Of a stretch of DNA of 48,368 nucleotides, positions 35,288 through 44,290 are shown piece after piece. The position numbers were made by a program, and so were the translations under genes. Under the pieces are notes generated by a model that worked only from the letters and a program-made list of their open reading frames with translations, searched no databases and was not told the origin of the DNA. The DNA lies in the NCBI GenBank assembly GCA_017625725.1, contig JAGAKH010000094.1:1-48368 (forward strand), given 5' to 3'. This stretch comes from Bacteroidales bacterium. Lineage in GTDB: Bacteria > Bacteroidota > Bacteroidia > Bacteroidales > UBA932. Each line of letters opens with the position of its first letter. Position 1 is the stretch's first letter.

Positions 35288-37866
35288 TACCTCCTTACTT
35301 CAAAAACCTTATCCGACGAACATAATCTTCCGCTTGAAGGAGCGACCTCGGCATCAAAGTCAACAGGTCTGTTCTTCTGGTCAGCCTTGAAACCATCAAC
35401 ATTCACAGGTCCGGTGACCTTGAATCTTTCCGGCATCGGGCTACCGGATCCATCCGGATTATAAACGGAGTTATCAGGAATGGAGACACTGTTTGCGATC
35501 TCCATGTATCTTGAAAGCTGCTTTCTGTCTACCGACTGCATCCTGACCTCACTTTCTTCAGAAAGATCATACTTCTCAGGATCGATGAGGATCACATATC
35601 CGATGGTAAGCAGGCTCTCGACAAATTCAGCTCGGTTCTTGTCTGCATACAGTGCAAGCATCCATCCGAAGCACTCTCCATAGACACCCATCTGCGATGC
35701 GATACCAGAATCCACGAATGCAATGATACCGTCTGCGACGAATACTCCCATCATGAAGTAATCCCTTGCATACAGATAACCGTTCGAACAGAGATAAGCT
35801 ATGGAAGCATTGTAGGCGATATCATCCTTATCCCTGACATTGTCATAATTGCTCTTGCCGGTAAGTATGACTCCGCCAAGCTGCTTCATTGGAGCATAGT
35901 TCCAATGAAGAACCGGGTCGATGCCATAGTCCTCGTAATCAGAGCCGGAGAATAGTCCTGTAAGTTTGATGGCATCCATCTCTATTCCCTCAAGGCTTGT
36001 ATCAGGAGTTGCTGAGTTCGGCTCGTCAGCGATTGTCACTGTGCCGAGCTTCTTCCTGACAGCGAGAGTGTCCTGAAGGTCAAGTGCCCACATTTCCCAG
36101 TCGCCGAAGAAATTCTCCTTGTTGCTCGCAATGTAAGGATTCTTTCCGTTATATCCGTAAGCATCCCATACAGACCAGTTCACCTGCTGAGGGCGGATAT
36201 TTCCTTCTGTGCTCGCATACTTCACTATTGTGTTGGATTCATAGCCGTTGGATGCGACTACAATCATAACATAGTCTGACCCGCTGTCCGCTGTAGATAT
36301 GTTGATATAACCCCCGTTATTAATTGAACGGAGAGTTGCCTTGTCTACCGAAGAACTGTTCTTTACAGCATTTTCCATCAGCTTTGGTGCGCCCTCATAA
36401 GAATCCTTGCGGAAGAAGCCAAGCTTTACTGAAGTCAGATCCTTACCCTGAATGAAGTATTCTACAGAGTTCTTTGAAGTAAGGTCCATTCCGGCATATT
36501 TGTCAGATACTATCAGACCAGCAGTACAGTTTACCGGGAACTTGTCGCCGGCAGCCCTATAGGTAAGAGTCGTATATGCATAGTCCTGATACTTCTCCTT
36601 ATCCTCGCCATAGGTAACGGCAATAAGAGTATATTCTCCTGATTCCTTGTGGCTTATCTTTGCTTCAGCTTCAAAATAGCCATCCTTGAGCTCCAGCTCC
36701 GAGGTTGAGATCTCAAAGATGTTGTCCTTTGCCTTATGGACATTGTCAAGATGCTCCTCGACTTCCTCTTCTGGAATGACACCCTCAAAAAGCTGCATCT
36801 TCACATTCTTCACATGCTCGCCCAAGAGCATCTCCACCGGAAGTTTTCCTTTCTCATCCGATTCGCCAGGAATCATATAATACAGTGAATAATCGTACAC
36901 TTCAAATCCCGGAAGTATGAGGCTGAGGTTTCCATTGGTGTTGATTGATTCAAAACCTACCTCAGGAAGCGCCATCACTACTGATGGGAAGACATAGGTT
37001 CCGCCATCCTCGGAAATCTTAGCATAATTGCCTTCCTCTGTTTCGTATCCGTTTTCAGGTACATATGATCCGATCCAGATAGGACCTTCAGATGCACTGA
37101 GGGTAACTCCCGTATTCTGATAAGGGATATATATCTTCTCCTTGTCACTTGCATCAATGTAGATCGAAGCATTACGGGTATAGCCTCCCTTCTTGATGTC
37201 AGATGCCATAGAACTTGTTCCATAGAGCATATAAGACATTGACTCATAAGAAAATATACCATCTGCCTTATAATATCCCGGCTTATCTGTACGCTCATAC
37301 AGATCTACATCGAAAGATGTGATCATGTAGGCTCCGTAAAGATAGTAGAAGACGTCATTCTTGAATCCCGCAGTGTTATCGGCACCTTTGAACACCTTCT
37401 TCCAATCAACGATCATTGCCTCAAATGAAACTGATAGAGGATTCGTTCCATAGACTTTTGCATACTCGGGATCTGAAATCTCAAGTTCGCACTTTGATTC
37501 GTATCCAAGTTCCTCTGACATGAACAGGAGAGAGAGCTCCGCATCAGTCTGACCATCCTCAAATAGTACTTCAAAAATATCATCTTCAGTATTTGAGTCC
37601 GCATTCAAGGACATATAGTCTTCCTTACCTCTTACCACCTTGACCGGAACAGTAATTTCGCCGTCCTTTCTGGTTCTCGCAAGCTTGACTGTTATGATAG
37701 TGTTCTTTTCCTTTGAATCGAACATTATCTTGTCTTCAAAATCCTGCTCCGGAAACCAGACTCCATAACAATCCGCAGCATCAGGCTCACCTGGTCTGTA
37801 CTCCTCCTTGCAGGAGAGCAGCAACATTGAAGCAGCTGCCAATATAATATATAAGTATTTCTTCAT
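35287..37866 (-). CDS. Large surface lipoprotein of a SusC/SusD locus, unknown function
   Basis: An 859-residue lipoprotein with the lipobox LLLSC (Cys19) directly followed by KEE, which matches the acidic lipoprotein export signal that sends Bacteroidota lipoproteins to the cell surface. Residues about 30-155 form a strand-rich module (TVKLARTRKDGEITVPVKVV, ISDPEYAKVYGTNP) similar in layout to Calx-beta-like domains seen in proteins next to SusC/SusD pairs. The rest has no family I can name and shows many aromatic strand segments. It sits 5 nt after susD and one base before the subtilase, so it is probably the locus's substrate-binding accessory lipoprotein. This role is inferred from position. 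Confidence 0.75.
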   Translation of the reverse strand: MKKYLYIILAAASMLLLSCKEEYRPGEPDAADCYGVWFPEQDFEDKIMFDSKEKNTIITVKLARTRKDGEITVPVKVVRGKEDYMSLNADSNTEDDIFEVLFEDGQTDAELSLLFMSEELGYESKCELEISDPEYAKVYGTNPLSVSFEAMIVDWKKVFKGADNTAGFKNDVFYYLYGAYMITSFDVDLYERTDKPGYYKADGIFSYESMSYMLYGTSSMASDIKKGGYTRNASIYIDASDKEKIYIPYQNTGVTLSASEGPIWIGSYVPENGYETEEGNYAKISEDGGTYVFPSVVMALPEVGFESINTNGNLSLILPGFEVYDYSLYYMIPGESDEKGKLPVEMLLGEHVKNVKMQLFEGVIPEEEVEEHLDNVHKAKDNIFEISTSELELKDGYFEAEAKISHKESGEYTLIAVTYGEDKEKYQDYAYTTLTYRAAGDKFPVNCTAGLIVSDKYAGMDLTSKNSVEYFIQGKDLTSVKLGFFRKDSYEGAPKLMENAVKNSSSVDKATLRSINNGGYINISTADSGSDYVMIVVASNGYESNTIVKYASTEGNIRPQQVNWSVWDAYGYNGKNPYIASNKENFFGDWEMWALDLQDTLAVRKKLGTVTIADEPNSATPDTSLEGIEMDAIKLTGLFSGSDYEDYGIDPVLHWNYAPMKQLGGVILTGKSNYDNVRDKDDIAYNASIAYLCSNGYLYARDYFMMGVFVADGIIAFVDSGIASQMGVYGECFGWMLALYADKNRAEFVESLLTIGYVILIDPEKYDLSEESEVRMQSVDRKQLSRYMEIANSVSIPDNSVYNPDGSGSPMPERFKVTGPVNVDGFKADQKNRPVDFDAEVAPSSGRLCSSDKVFEVRR

Positions 37867-37871
37867 GTCAA

Positions 37872-39545
37872 TTACAGTTTAAGCAGTTTTGAAGGATCCG
37901 GGTTGTTCACGGCCTCTGTGATAGCATCGTTGTTCTGATGCTCGTTACGAGGGATCACGATATTCCACTGTGGAGAACGACCCTTGCTGTTGAATGCCCA
38001 GACAGCAGGATGATTGCTTCCGGAATACTTTCTGGTTATACCCTTGTTAAGTCTCTTGTAATCGTAGAACAGGATTCCCTCTCCCCAGAATTCAACTCTC
38101 TTCTGGAAAAGCATTTCTGTGAGGAATTCAGAAGTGGAAGTGATGCTGCTGCAATCATAGCTACCATCTGTAATTCTGTGCTCCATAAAATCGTTAAGGA
38201 GATTCTTTGCCGCGGCAATCTCACCAAGTCCGGCCTTCGCCTCCATTTCGATGAACATCATCTCCTCGACCCTCATGACAGGATGATCTGCACAACCGCC
38301 ATTGATGTCATCAAGAGGTGCACCACCTGCGGGACGGAACTTGATGCTCTGATAAGGGATTGCAGAATTGATCTGAAGATTATAATCACCATAGAGGAAC
38401 ATCCTCTGTTCTTCTGCACTTCCGGCAAGCTTGTAGCTGTAGGAACCACTACCATCAAAGAAAGCAGGATCGAGCCAAGAGTGCTTTCTGAAGTCCGCAT
38501 CATCAATCGAATCATAGAAACGGATGCTTGCTGAAGGATTATAAAGACATGGATAACCCCACAGAGCCTCAGAAGAGAACATCGCAGTAAAGTTACATAG
38601 GTTATTGGTGTTGCTTGGGTCCAGTGTAAGTCCCCATATCCATGAATCATTGGCTCCACCATTATTGAATCCATTGATAGGATCTTCCCATTCTGTCTGG
38701 GTCAGAGGCCTGCAACCACTCTTCTTGATTGCCTTGCTGGCATATTCTGCTGCCAACTTGAATGCATCATCTCCACCTTCTTCCCAATATCCCATCTCGA
38801 GATAAAGTCTTGCATAAAGGCCATAGATTGCAGGAAGTGACGGGAACGCATAGGTATGCACCTGCTTTTCAAAGAGTTCTTCAGCCTTAGAAAGGTCATC
38901 CAGAATAAACTGGTAGAGCTTTTCACGAGGCTGGCGAGGGTTGTTCTGAAGTTCCTCGACAGTTGTGGTTTCAGTCACGATAGGAACTGTAAGTCCCAGG
39001 ACTGCCGACACATCTGTATAATTGTTCTCCTTAGGTTCATACATTCGTGCGAGGTCAAGATAACACATCGCCCTGTACATATATGCCATACCAAGGGCTG
39101 ACTTCAGATCGTCAGAATGCGGATCCGAAACCTTGCCTATTACTTCATTGGTCAAAGCTATCCACCAATAGTATGCATCCCAGAAATAAGCACTGTATAT
39201 GTGCTCATCATCCTGATACTCATTCATAGCATACCAGTAGAATGGGAAATATCCCGGTTCACCGCCGACTGCAACATCCTCAAGCATAGCCTCAGTCATG
39301 AGATGGACTGCCGGAAGTCCGAAGTCATTCTGCACTCCATATTTACCGACATAGCCAGCAGCATTCATATTTGTCATGGAGCCCGGGATGGCATGTGCCA
39401 TTGCCACTATCGTTTCGTCAGACATTGCAATCTGCGATTCGGTCTGAGTACCTCCCTTAGGCAATGTTTCCTCTATACAGCTGGAGAGCAGGGGAAGCAT
39501 CAAGGCTAAAAATATAATAATCTGTCTTTTCATTCTTTCCTTCAT
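37872..39545 (-). CDS. SusD/RagB-family outer-membrane substrate-binding lipoprotein
   Basis: A 557-residue SusD-type lipoprotein. The signal ends at LLSSC, followed by IEE, an acidic surface-export context. The N-terminal TPR-like SusD region includes ALGMAYMYRAMCYLDLARMY; the C-terminal part has ADHPVMRVEEMMFIEMEAKAG and LLFQKRVEFWGEGILFYDYK-like residues (FQKRVEFWGEG), which are typical of the RagB/SusD signature. It caps the SusC transporter and delivers nutrients to it. An in-frame ATG four codons later could be the start instead. It lies 14 nt downstream of susC. Linkage to a subtilase suggests peptides as cargo rather than glycans. Confidence 0.93.
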   Translation of the reverse strand: MKERMKRQIIIFLALMLPLLSSCIEETLPKGGTQTESQIAMSDETIVAMAHAIPGSMTNMNAAGYVGKYGVQNDFGLPAVHLMTEAMLEDVAVGGEPGYFPFYWYAMNEYQDDEHIYSAYFWDAYYWWIALTNEVIGKVSDPHSDDLKSALGMAYMYRAMCYLDLARMYEPKENNYTDVSAVLGLTVPIVTETTTVEELQNNPRQPREKLYQFILDDLSKAEELFEKQVHTYAFPSLPAIYGLYARLYLEMGYWEEGGDDAFKLAAEYASKAIKKSGCRPLTQTEWEDPINGFNNGGANDSWIWGLTLDPSNTNNLCNFTAMFSSEALWGYPCLYNPSASIRFYDSIDDADFRKHSWLDPAFFDGSGSYSYKLAGSAEEQRMFLYGDYNLQINSAIPYQSIKFRPAGGAPLDDINGGCADHPVMRVEEMMFIEMEAKAGLGEIAAAKNLLNDFMEHRITDGSYDCSSITSTSEFLTEMLFQKRVEFWGEGILFYDYKRLNKGITRKYSGSNHPAVWAFNSKGRSPQWNIVIPRNEHQNNDAITEAVNNPDPSKLLKL

Positions 39546-39559
39546 TTTTATGTCCTACA

Positions 39560-42500
39560 TCAGAAAGTGAAACTTAAGCCTCCTGAAATCGTGCGGACAG
39601 GAGAGTTCATTGAAGAACTGGTTGCTCCGGTCAAAGACTGACGAGGGTCAAGTCCCTGTCTTCCAGACCAGTACCAAACGTTATCACATGCAAGGTAGAC
39701 CCTTACGCTTCTCACCTTGATCTTCTCTGTAAGATTCACAGGTACGGTGTAACCGAACTGAACATTCTGGATATTCAGGTAGCTTGCATCAACAAGGAAC
39801 CTGTCAGATGATGCGGCTGAATCCGTGTCAAGATAGAAATGTCTCGGATAGTCAGAATCAGGATTGGATGGAGACCAGGCCTTGAAGACATCCTTATGGT
39901 AATTGGAACCTGTCGAAGCAGAAGGTGCCGAAAGAAGGGATGCATATCCCGAATCATAAGCAAGTCCTCCGATCGAATAAGTCAATGCTATAGAGAAGTC
40001 GAAACCTTTGTATCTGAGGTTCGTTCCGAATCCGCCATAAAGGTCCGGAGTAGGATTACCGCAGAGATAATTGGTAGATTCAGAGTATTTCGTAGTCTTC
40101 TCCCGACCGGTCACATTTCCGTTCTCATCAGTAATATCCTTCCAGTACTGAGCCATACCGTTTGTCTTGTCTACTCCGGCATACTGCTTCATATAGAACG
40201 TATAGATCGGGAGTCCTTCTCCATAGAAAGAAGAACCTGATGCATAACCGGCATGTCCCTCGACAACCGAAGTCTTGTTCTTTTCAGGTATATAGATGAT
40301 CTTGTTCTTATAATGGGTTGCGTTGAAATAAACGCTCCAGTTGAAATCCCTGGTGTTGATGATGTTTCCGGTGACAGTAAGTTCGACACCTGAGTTTCTC
40401 ATATCTCCGATGTTGTCCCAATATCCGCCATAACCGGAAGAAGAAGGCAGGTTGAAGAAGAACAGCATGTCGGAAGTCTTCCTGTAGAAGTACTCCAGAC
40501 TACCGATGATCCTCTGACCGAAGAACTCAAAATCAGCACCTATATTGAAGTTGGCATTGGTTTCCCATGTGATTTCCGGATTACCTTTTGCACCGAGCTG
40601 GACAGAAGGGCCACCATCATAGGATCCGACGGCAAATGTATCCAGATAAAGGTAAGATCCGATATTATCATTACCCTGCGATCCATATGATGCCTTGAGT
40701 TTAAGCATATCCACCCATGGAGCATTGAACCAAGACTCCTGATTTATGATCCAGCCTCCTCCGAGAGACCAGAAATTACCCCAGCGATGGTCAGGATGGA
40801 AGCGTGATGATGCATCTCTACGGAATGAACCACTGACGAAGATCTTGTTCCTGAAATCGTACTGGGCACGAAGGAAATATCCTTCATTGTTATACCAGTC
40901 GCTTGACGATGATGCATTCTGTCCGTCTGTAATGGCACCGTTGAGTTCAAGGTTATCCATTGAGAAGATACCTGTCTTAGAACCGCTCAACGAATAGTTT
41001 GTATTCCTGTAATACTCATGTCCGAGAAGGACGCTTACATTATGGTCGAAAGCAAAGGTTCTCTTCCAAGAGAGAAGCTGCTGGAGATTCAGATAAAGAG
41101 TACGTTTGTGAGCAAGTCCGATGGAACCGCCGGTGGCAGCAAACTGGCCATAATACGGATTCATTACATTTGTAGACCTTGCCTCATCAGTTCCTGTACC
41201 CACATTGAATGTGAACTTGAAATCCTTAAGGAATGTAATGTCGGCAAACGCTGTACCATTGAAGGAGTTTCCTTCAGAATAGCTGATGTTCGACATCAGT
41301 CCCTGCATAGGATTGGAGTTGGTCTGGAAAGGACGGAGAAGTCCACCGTTGGCATAGTTACCGAAGTCGTACATCTTATCTCCGCGGGCATCGACCTTGA
41401 TGTTTCCTTCTCCGTCACGGATATACATAGGATATATCGGAGCAATGCTGGAGATGTAGCCGAAGATGTTTCCTGTTGAAGCAGAACTTCCTTCATCAGA
41501 GTTTCCGCCGTAATTATAATTGTAATTGGTGTATGCCGCATTCGCTCCTATCTTGAGCCATTCCTTGGCCTGATAGTCTGCACGGAGTCTGGCAGTTATT
41601 CGTTCCTGATCTGAGCTTGAAATGATGGCCTGATTCTTCAGATAGCCGAACGACGCATATACAGATGCCTTCTCTGTGGTTCCTGAAACACTGAGATTAT
41701 ACTCCTGACGCAAAGTGTTCTTATAAGTTTCATCAGCCCAGTTGTCTGGTGTCACCCAGAAGTTCTCATCATTGTATGAATAGAGCTTACCCAAGGTAGC
41801 GGCCGGATTGAGTCTTCCGTTTGAACCGATGAGGAATTCTCCGGACGGAACCGTAAACACATTATAGCCCAGACCTCCGTTTCTTGAAGAACCTGTCAGA
41901 TTCGTATTTGCCTTTATATGGGCATCAGCTGGAGCAGTACCATTGAAGACATAGTAGTTGTACAGCGTAGCATAATGAGCCTCATAATACTGTCCCGGAT
42001 CAGTGATATAATCATACTCCTTCAAGGCCTTTGAATTCCATCCGAATTTGGCATCAAAGTTCACGACAGCCTCTCCATGCTTTGCCTTCTTGGTTGTGAT
42101 CATGATGACTCCGTTTGCTCCTCTTGCACCATAAAGGGCATTGGATGCAGCATCCTTAAGGACAGTCATAGACTCTATGTCAGAAGGGTTGATATTTTCG
42201 ATATTGCCGGAAAACGGCACGCCATCAACGATATAGAGAGGTGACGAACCAGCATTGATGGAGCTGACACCTCTGATCACGATCGATGGAGACGATCCGA
42301 TTGAACCTGAAGATGTAGTCATCTGGACTCCGGCCACCACTCCTTCAAGGGCTCTGGTTGCACTTGAAGACTGGACCTTGGAAATATCCGATGATTTTAC
42401 GACTGCTGCGGAACCCGTAAAGGCCTCCTTTGTCGATTCTCCGAAAGCTACGACAATCGTTTCCTCAAGCACCTGGGTATCAGGTGCAAGCTCAAGATTG

Positions 42501-42775
42501 ATCAGATTTCTCCCATCCACTGCGATTTCCTTGGTCTGGAAACCGATACAAGAGAAGATCAGGACACCGTCAGAAGGAATATCGATGGAATAATTACCAT
42601 CTATATCAGTATTTCCTCCTGTCATTGTCCCTTTCAGCTGAATTGAGGCAAAAGGCAGGGTCTCGCCATTAGATGCATCCTTGACTGTACCGGTGACTGT
42701 TATCACAGTCTGCGCAAAAGTCATTGCTGGCACTAATATCAAGGCGGCAATTAATAATAGCTTGATGTGTTTCAT
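39560..42775 (-). CDS. SusC/RagA-family TonB-linked outer-membrane transporter
   Basis: A 1071-residue TonB-dependent transporter. After a signal peptide (cleavage near residue 21, TFAQ), residues about 26-105 form the carboxypeptidase-regulatory-like domain (TVKDASNGETLPFASIQLKG onward). A TonB-box-like ETIVVAFGE follows, then the plug (IVIRGVSSINAGSSPLYIVD, the SusC signature) and a large 22-strand-type barrel ending in ISGGLSFTF with a C-terminal Phe, as expected for an outer-membrane protein. It is the first gene of the five-gene operon. No ECF sigma/anti-sigma pair or hybrid two-component regulator is adjacent. The substrate is probably peptides, given the subtilase downstream. Confidence 0.95.
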   Translation of the reverse strand: MKHIKLLLIAALILVPAMTFAQTVITVTGTVKDASNGETLPFASIQLKGTMTGGNTDIDGNYSIDIPSDGVLIFSCIGFQTKEIAVDGRNLINLELAPDTQVLEETIVVAFGESTKEAFTGSAAVVKSSDISKVQSSSATRALEGVVAGVQMTTSSGSIGSSPSIVIRGVSSINAGSSPLYIVDGVPFSGNIENINPSDIESMTVLKDAASNALYGARGANGVIMITTKKAKHGEAVVNFDAKFGWNSKALKEYDYITDPGQYYEAHYATLYNYYVFNGTAPADAHIKANTNLTGSSRNGGLGYNVFTVPSGEFLIGSNGRLNPAATLGKLYSYNDENFWVTPDNWADETYKNTLRQEYNLSVSGTTEKASVYASFGYLKNQAIISSSDQERITARLRADYQAKEWLKIGANAAYTNYNYNYGGNSDEGSSASTGNIFGYISSIAPIYPMYIRDGEGNIKVDARGDKMYDFGNYANGGLLRPFQTNSNPMQGLMSNISYSEGNSFNGTAFADITFLKDFKFTFNVGTGTDEARSTNVMNPYYGQFAATGGSIGLAHKRTLYLNLQQLLSWKRTFAFDHNVSVLLGHEYYRNTNYSLSGSKTGIFSMDNLELNGAITDGQNASSSSDWYNNEGYFLRAQYDFRNKIFVSGSFRRDASSRFHPDHRWGNFWSLGGGWIINQESWFNAPWVDMLKLKASYGSQGNDNIGSYLYLDTFAVGSYDGGPSVQLGAKGNPEITWETNANFNIGADFEFFGQRIIGSLEYFYRKTSDMLFFFNLPSSSGYGGYWDNIGDMRNSGVELTVTGNIINTRDFNWSVYFNATHYKNKIIYIPEKNKTSVVEGHAGYASGSSFYGEGLPIYTFYMKQYAGVDKTNGMAQYWKDITDENGNVTGREKTTKYSESTNYLCGNPTPDLYGGFGTNLRYKGFDFSIALTYSIGGLAYDSGYASLLSAPSASTGSNYHKDVFKAWSPSNPDSDYPRHFYLDTDSAASSDRFLVDASYLNIQNVQFGYTVPVNLTEKIKVRSVRVYLACDNVWYWSGRQGLDPRQSLTGATSSSMNSPVRTISGGLSFTF

Positions 42776-43036
42776 ATGGTATTTAATTGTTATTATTCAG
42801 ATTATGCTACATCTTTACGCAACTTGCAAAGATACAAATAATTATCTGATTTTCCACACCTTTCATCCAATATCCAATCTCAGCCGGTCAATCTATCTTC
42901 AGCAGGGCTGGAATATAGACACAGAACCGAGCAGCGCAAGGGCAGATAATTTTCACACATTACTTCTGATAACTATTTGTTTAATCCGTTTTGCAGTTTA
43001 TTGTAAGATTGTCTTGCAAGTGATATATATATTTTC
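42776..43036. other. Divergent spacer between susC and the thr leader
   Basis: This stretch of about 260 bp carries the susC promoter on its left and the thr promoter at its right edge. I saw no gene and no strong hairpin between them. Confidence 0.6.
42827..42834 (-). promoter_or_regulatory. Candidate -7 box of the susC operon
   Basis: TATCTTTG on the minus strand, about 51 nt upstream of the susC ATG, fits TAnnTTTG; the -33 box is not obvious. Confidence 0.5.
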
Positions 43037-43044
43037 TACATTTG
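43014..43044 (+). promoter_or_regulatory. Promoter of the thr leader and thrBC operon
   Basis: TTG at 43014-43016 followed after 20 nt by TACATTTG at 43037-43044 fits the Bacteroidota consensus. Transcription would begin around 43050, about 12 nt before the leader peptide start codon. Confidence 0.65.
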
Positions 43045-43062
43045 TAGCTCACGCATGAATCT

Positions 43063-43158
43063 ATGATGAACAGCCGTAACATAAATGCCACTTTCATCCT
43101 GACGGGAATCACCGCCACAGGCATTTACATTTTCGGCACAACCCCTTGGGGGTTATAG
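43063..43158 (+). CDS. Threonine/isoleucine-rich leader peptide (attenuator)
   Basis: A 31-codon ORF (start 43063, stop TAG at 43156-43158) with 6 Thr and 5 Ile codons; residues 9-19 read ATFILTGITAT, and it ends in GTTPWGL. This resembles in composition the thr operon leader of enterobacteria, where ribosome speed through Thr and Ile codons decides whether transcription continues. The promoter lies just upstream and a hairpin plus T-rich tract lies at its end, followed 129 nt later by thrB. An antiterminator pairing was not identified by eye. Assignment is by position and composition, without homology evidence. Confidence 0.7.
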   Translation: MMNSRNINATFILTGITATGIYIFGTTPWGL

Positions 43159-43168
43159 TTTCTTTTTT
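43140..43168 (+). terminator. Attenuator terminator before thrB
   Basis: AACCCC (43140-43145), a TTG loop, and GGGGTT (43149-43154) form a 6-bp perfect stem with four G-C pairs. ATAG and then TTTCTTTTTT follow to 43168. It overlaps the last codons of the leader ORF, so ribosome progress would affect its folding. A flanking CGGCA (43134) and TGCCG (43168) could form a competing stem. Confidence 0.65.
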
Positions 43169-43296
43169 GCCGACACAGGTATATTTCATAACATCGTCCG
43201 CCAAGGCTGCAGACATCGGCACAGACTTCTCAACAAGACAATGAATACGAACTTCCGACAGGGTATGGTATATCCTGCGGTCAAACAGATAATGAC

Positions 43297-44280
43297 ATGG
43301 ACTCAAGATTCAATTCTCAAGACAGAAGTATACTGTCTGATTCAGACAATGTTAAACACATAAGGGCGTTTGCTCCTGCAACAGTCGCAAACATGGGTTG
43401 CGGATTCGACATTATGGGAATGACTTTAGACGGTGTCGGTGATATAGTATCCGTATATGTAAAAGACGGAGACGGCATGAGCATCAGGAACGAGAGTGAT
43501 GCGGAACTCCCTGAAGACATGGAAAAGAATGTCATAACCCCGGCTCTGAGAGCTATGATCAAGGCATATGGAAGCCCTATACAGGTAGATGTGGTGATAG
43601 AAAAGAAGATTGCTCCAGGAAGCGGCATCGGTTCGAGTGCAGCATCAAGTGCTGCAGCTGTATTTGCACTTAACGAAGCTCTTGGCCGCCCTTTCTTTCC
43701 TGAAGAACTTGTTGAATTTGCGATGGAAGGAGAGAAGCTCATAAGCGGAGGAACACCTCACGCAGACAATGCAGCTCCGGCAATTCTGGGAGGTGTGGTA
43801 CTGATGAGAGGATATGAACCTCTTGATATAGTCAGGCTTCCTGTTCTGGAACAGTTCTGCTGTTCGGTAGTCCACCCTGCAATAATGGTCAGCACAAAAA
43901 TGGCAAGAGAGGTCCTTCCTAAGGAAATCCCGTTAAGACTTGCCGTAAAGCAATGGGGAAATGTAGGCGGTCTGGTTGCCGGCCTTGCCCTTGGAGATGT
44001 AAACCTGATAGGAAGGGCAATGTGCGATGTGGTTGTAGAACCGCACAGAAAACGCTTCATACCAGGATTTGATGCTCTTCGCGAAAAAGTACTGGCAGAG
44101 GGGGCTCTGGCAATGAACATCTCAGGTGCAGGGCCTTCTGTGTTTGCCCTTTCATCGGACATGGAGACAGCTGCCGCTGTTGGAGAAGTAATGCGAAGAC
44201 ATTTCGAGGAAATGGACATTGCATGTGATGTCTATGTAGAGAACATTTCGAATATCGGAGCAAGGGTCATTCACGGATAG
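43297..44280 (+). CDS. thrB: Homoserine kinase (GHMP family)
   Basis: ThrB, 327 residues, phosphorylates homoserine, the penultimate step to threonine. The GHMP kinase signatures are RAFAPATVANMGCGFDIMG at the N-terminus, the ATP loop PGSGIGSSAASSAAA (residues about 108-122) and, near the C-terminus, NISGAGPSVFAL. About 20 extra N-terminal residues precede the conserved domain; no better start is seen downstream, so 43297 is kept. It is followed after 10 nt by thrC. The aspartokinase/homoserine dehydrogenase gene thrA is not adjacent. Expression is probably controlled by the leader upstream. Confidence 0.95.
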   Translation: MDSRFNSQDRSILSDSDNVKHIRAFAPATVANMGCGFDIMGMTLDGVGDIVSVYVKDGDGMSIRNESDAELPEDMEKNVITPALRAMIKAYGSPIQVDVVIEKKIAPGSGIGSSAASSAAAVFALNEALGRPFFPEELVEFAMEGEKLISGGTPHADNAAPAILGGVVLMRGYEPLDIVRLPVLEQFCCSVVHPAIMVSTKMAREVLPKEIPLRLAVKQWGNVGGLVAGLALGDVNLIGRAMCDVVVEPHRKRFIPGFDALREKVLAEGALAMNISGAGPSVFALSSDMETAAAVGEVMRRHFEEMDIACDVYVENISNIGARVIHG

Positions 44281-44290
44281 GGGGAAGGAT

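Noticed and set aside
42776-43036. Search for tRNA, riboswitch or small gene between susC and thr leader
   Set aside because: No cloverleaf-like paired arms, no recognised riboswitch core and no ORF with plausible composition was found.
43241-43363. A 40-codon ORF (MNTNFRQGMVYPAVKQ...) overlapping the start of thrB in another frame
   Set aside because: No family resemblance, and it is out of frame with thrB. It may be a chance frame; without conservation data it is not called.
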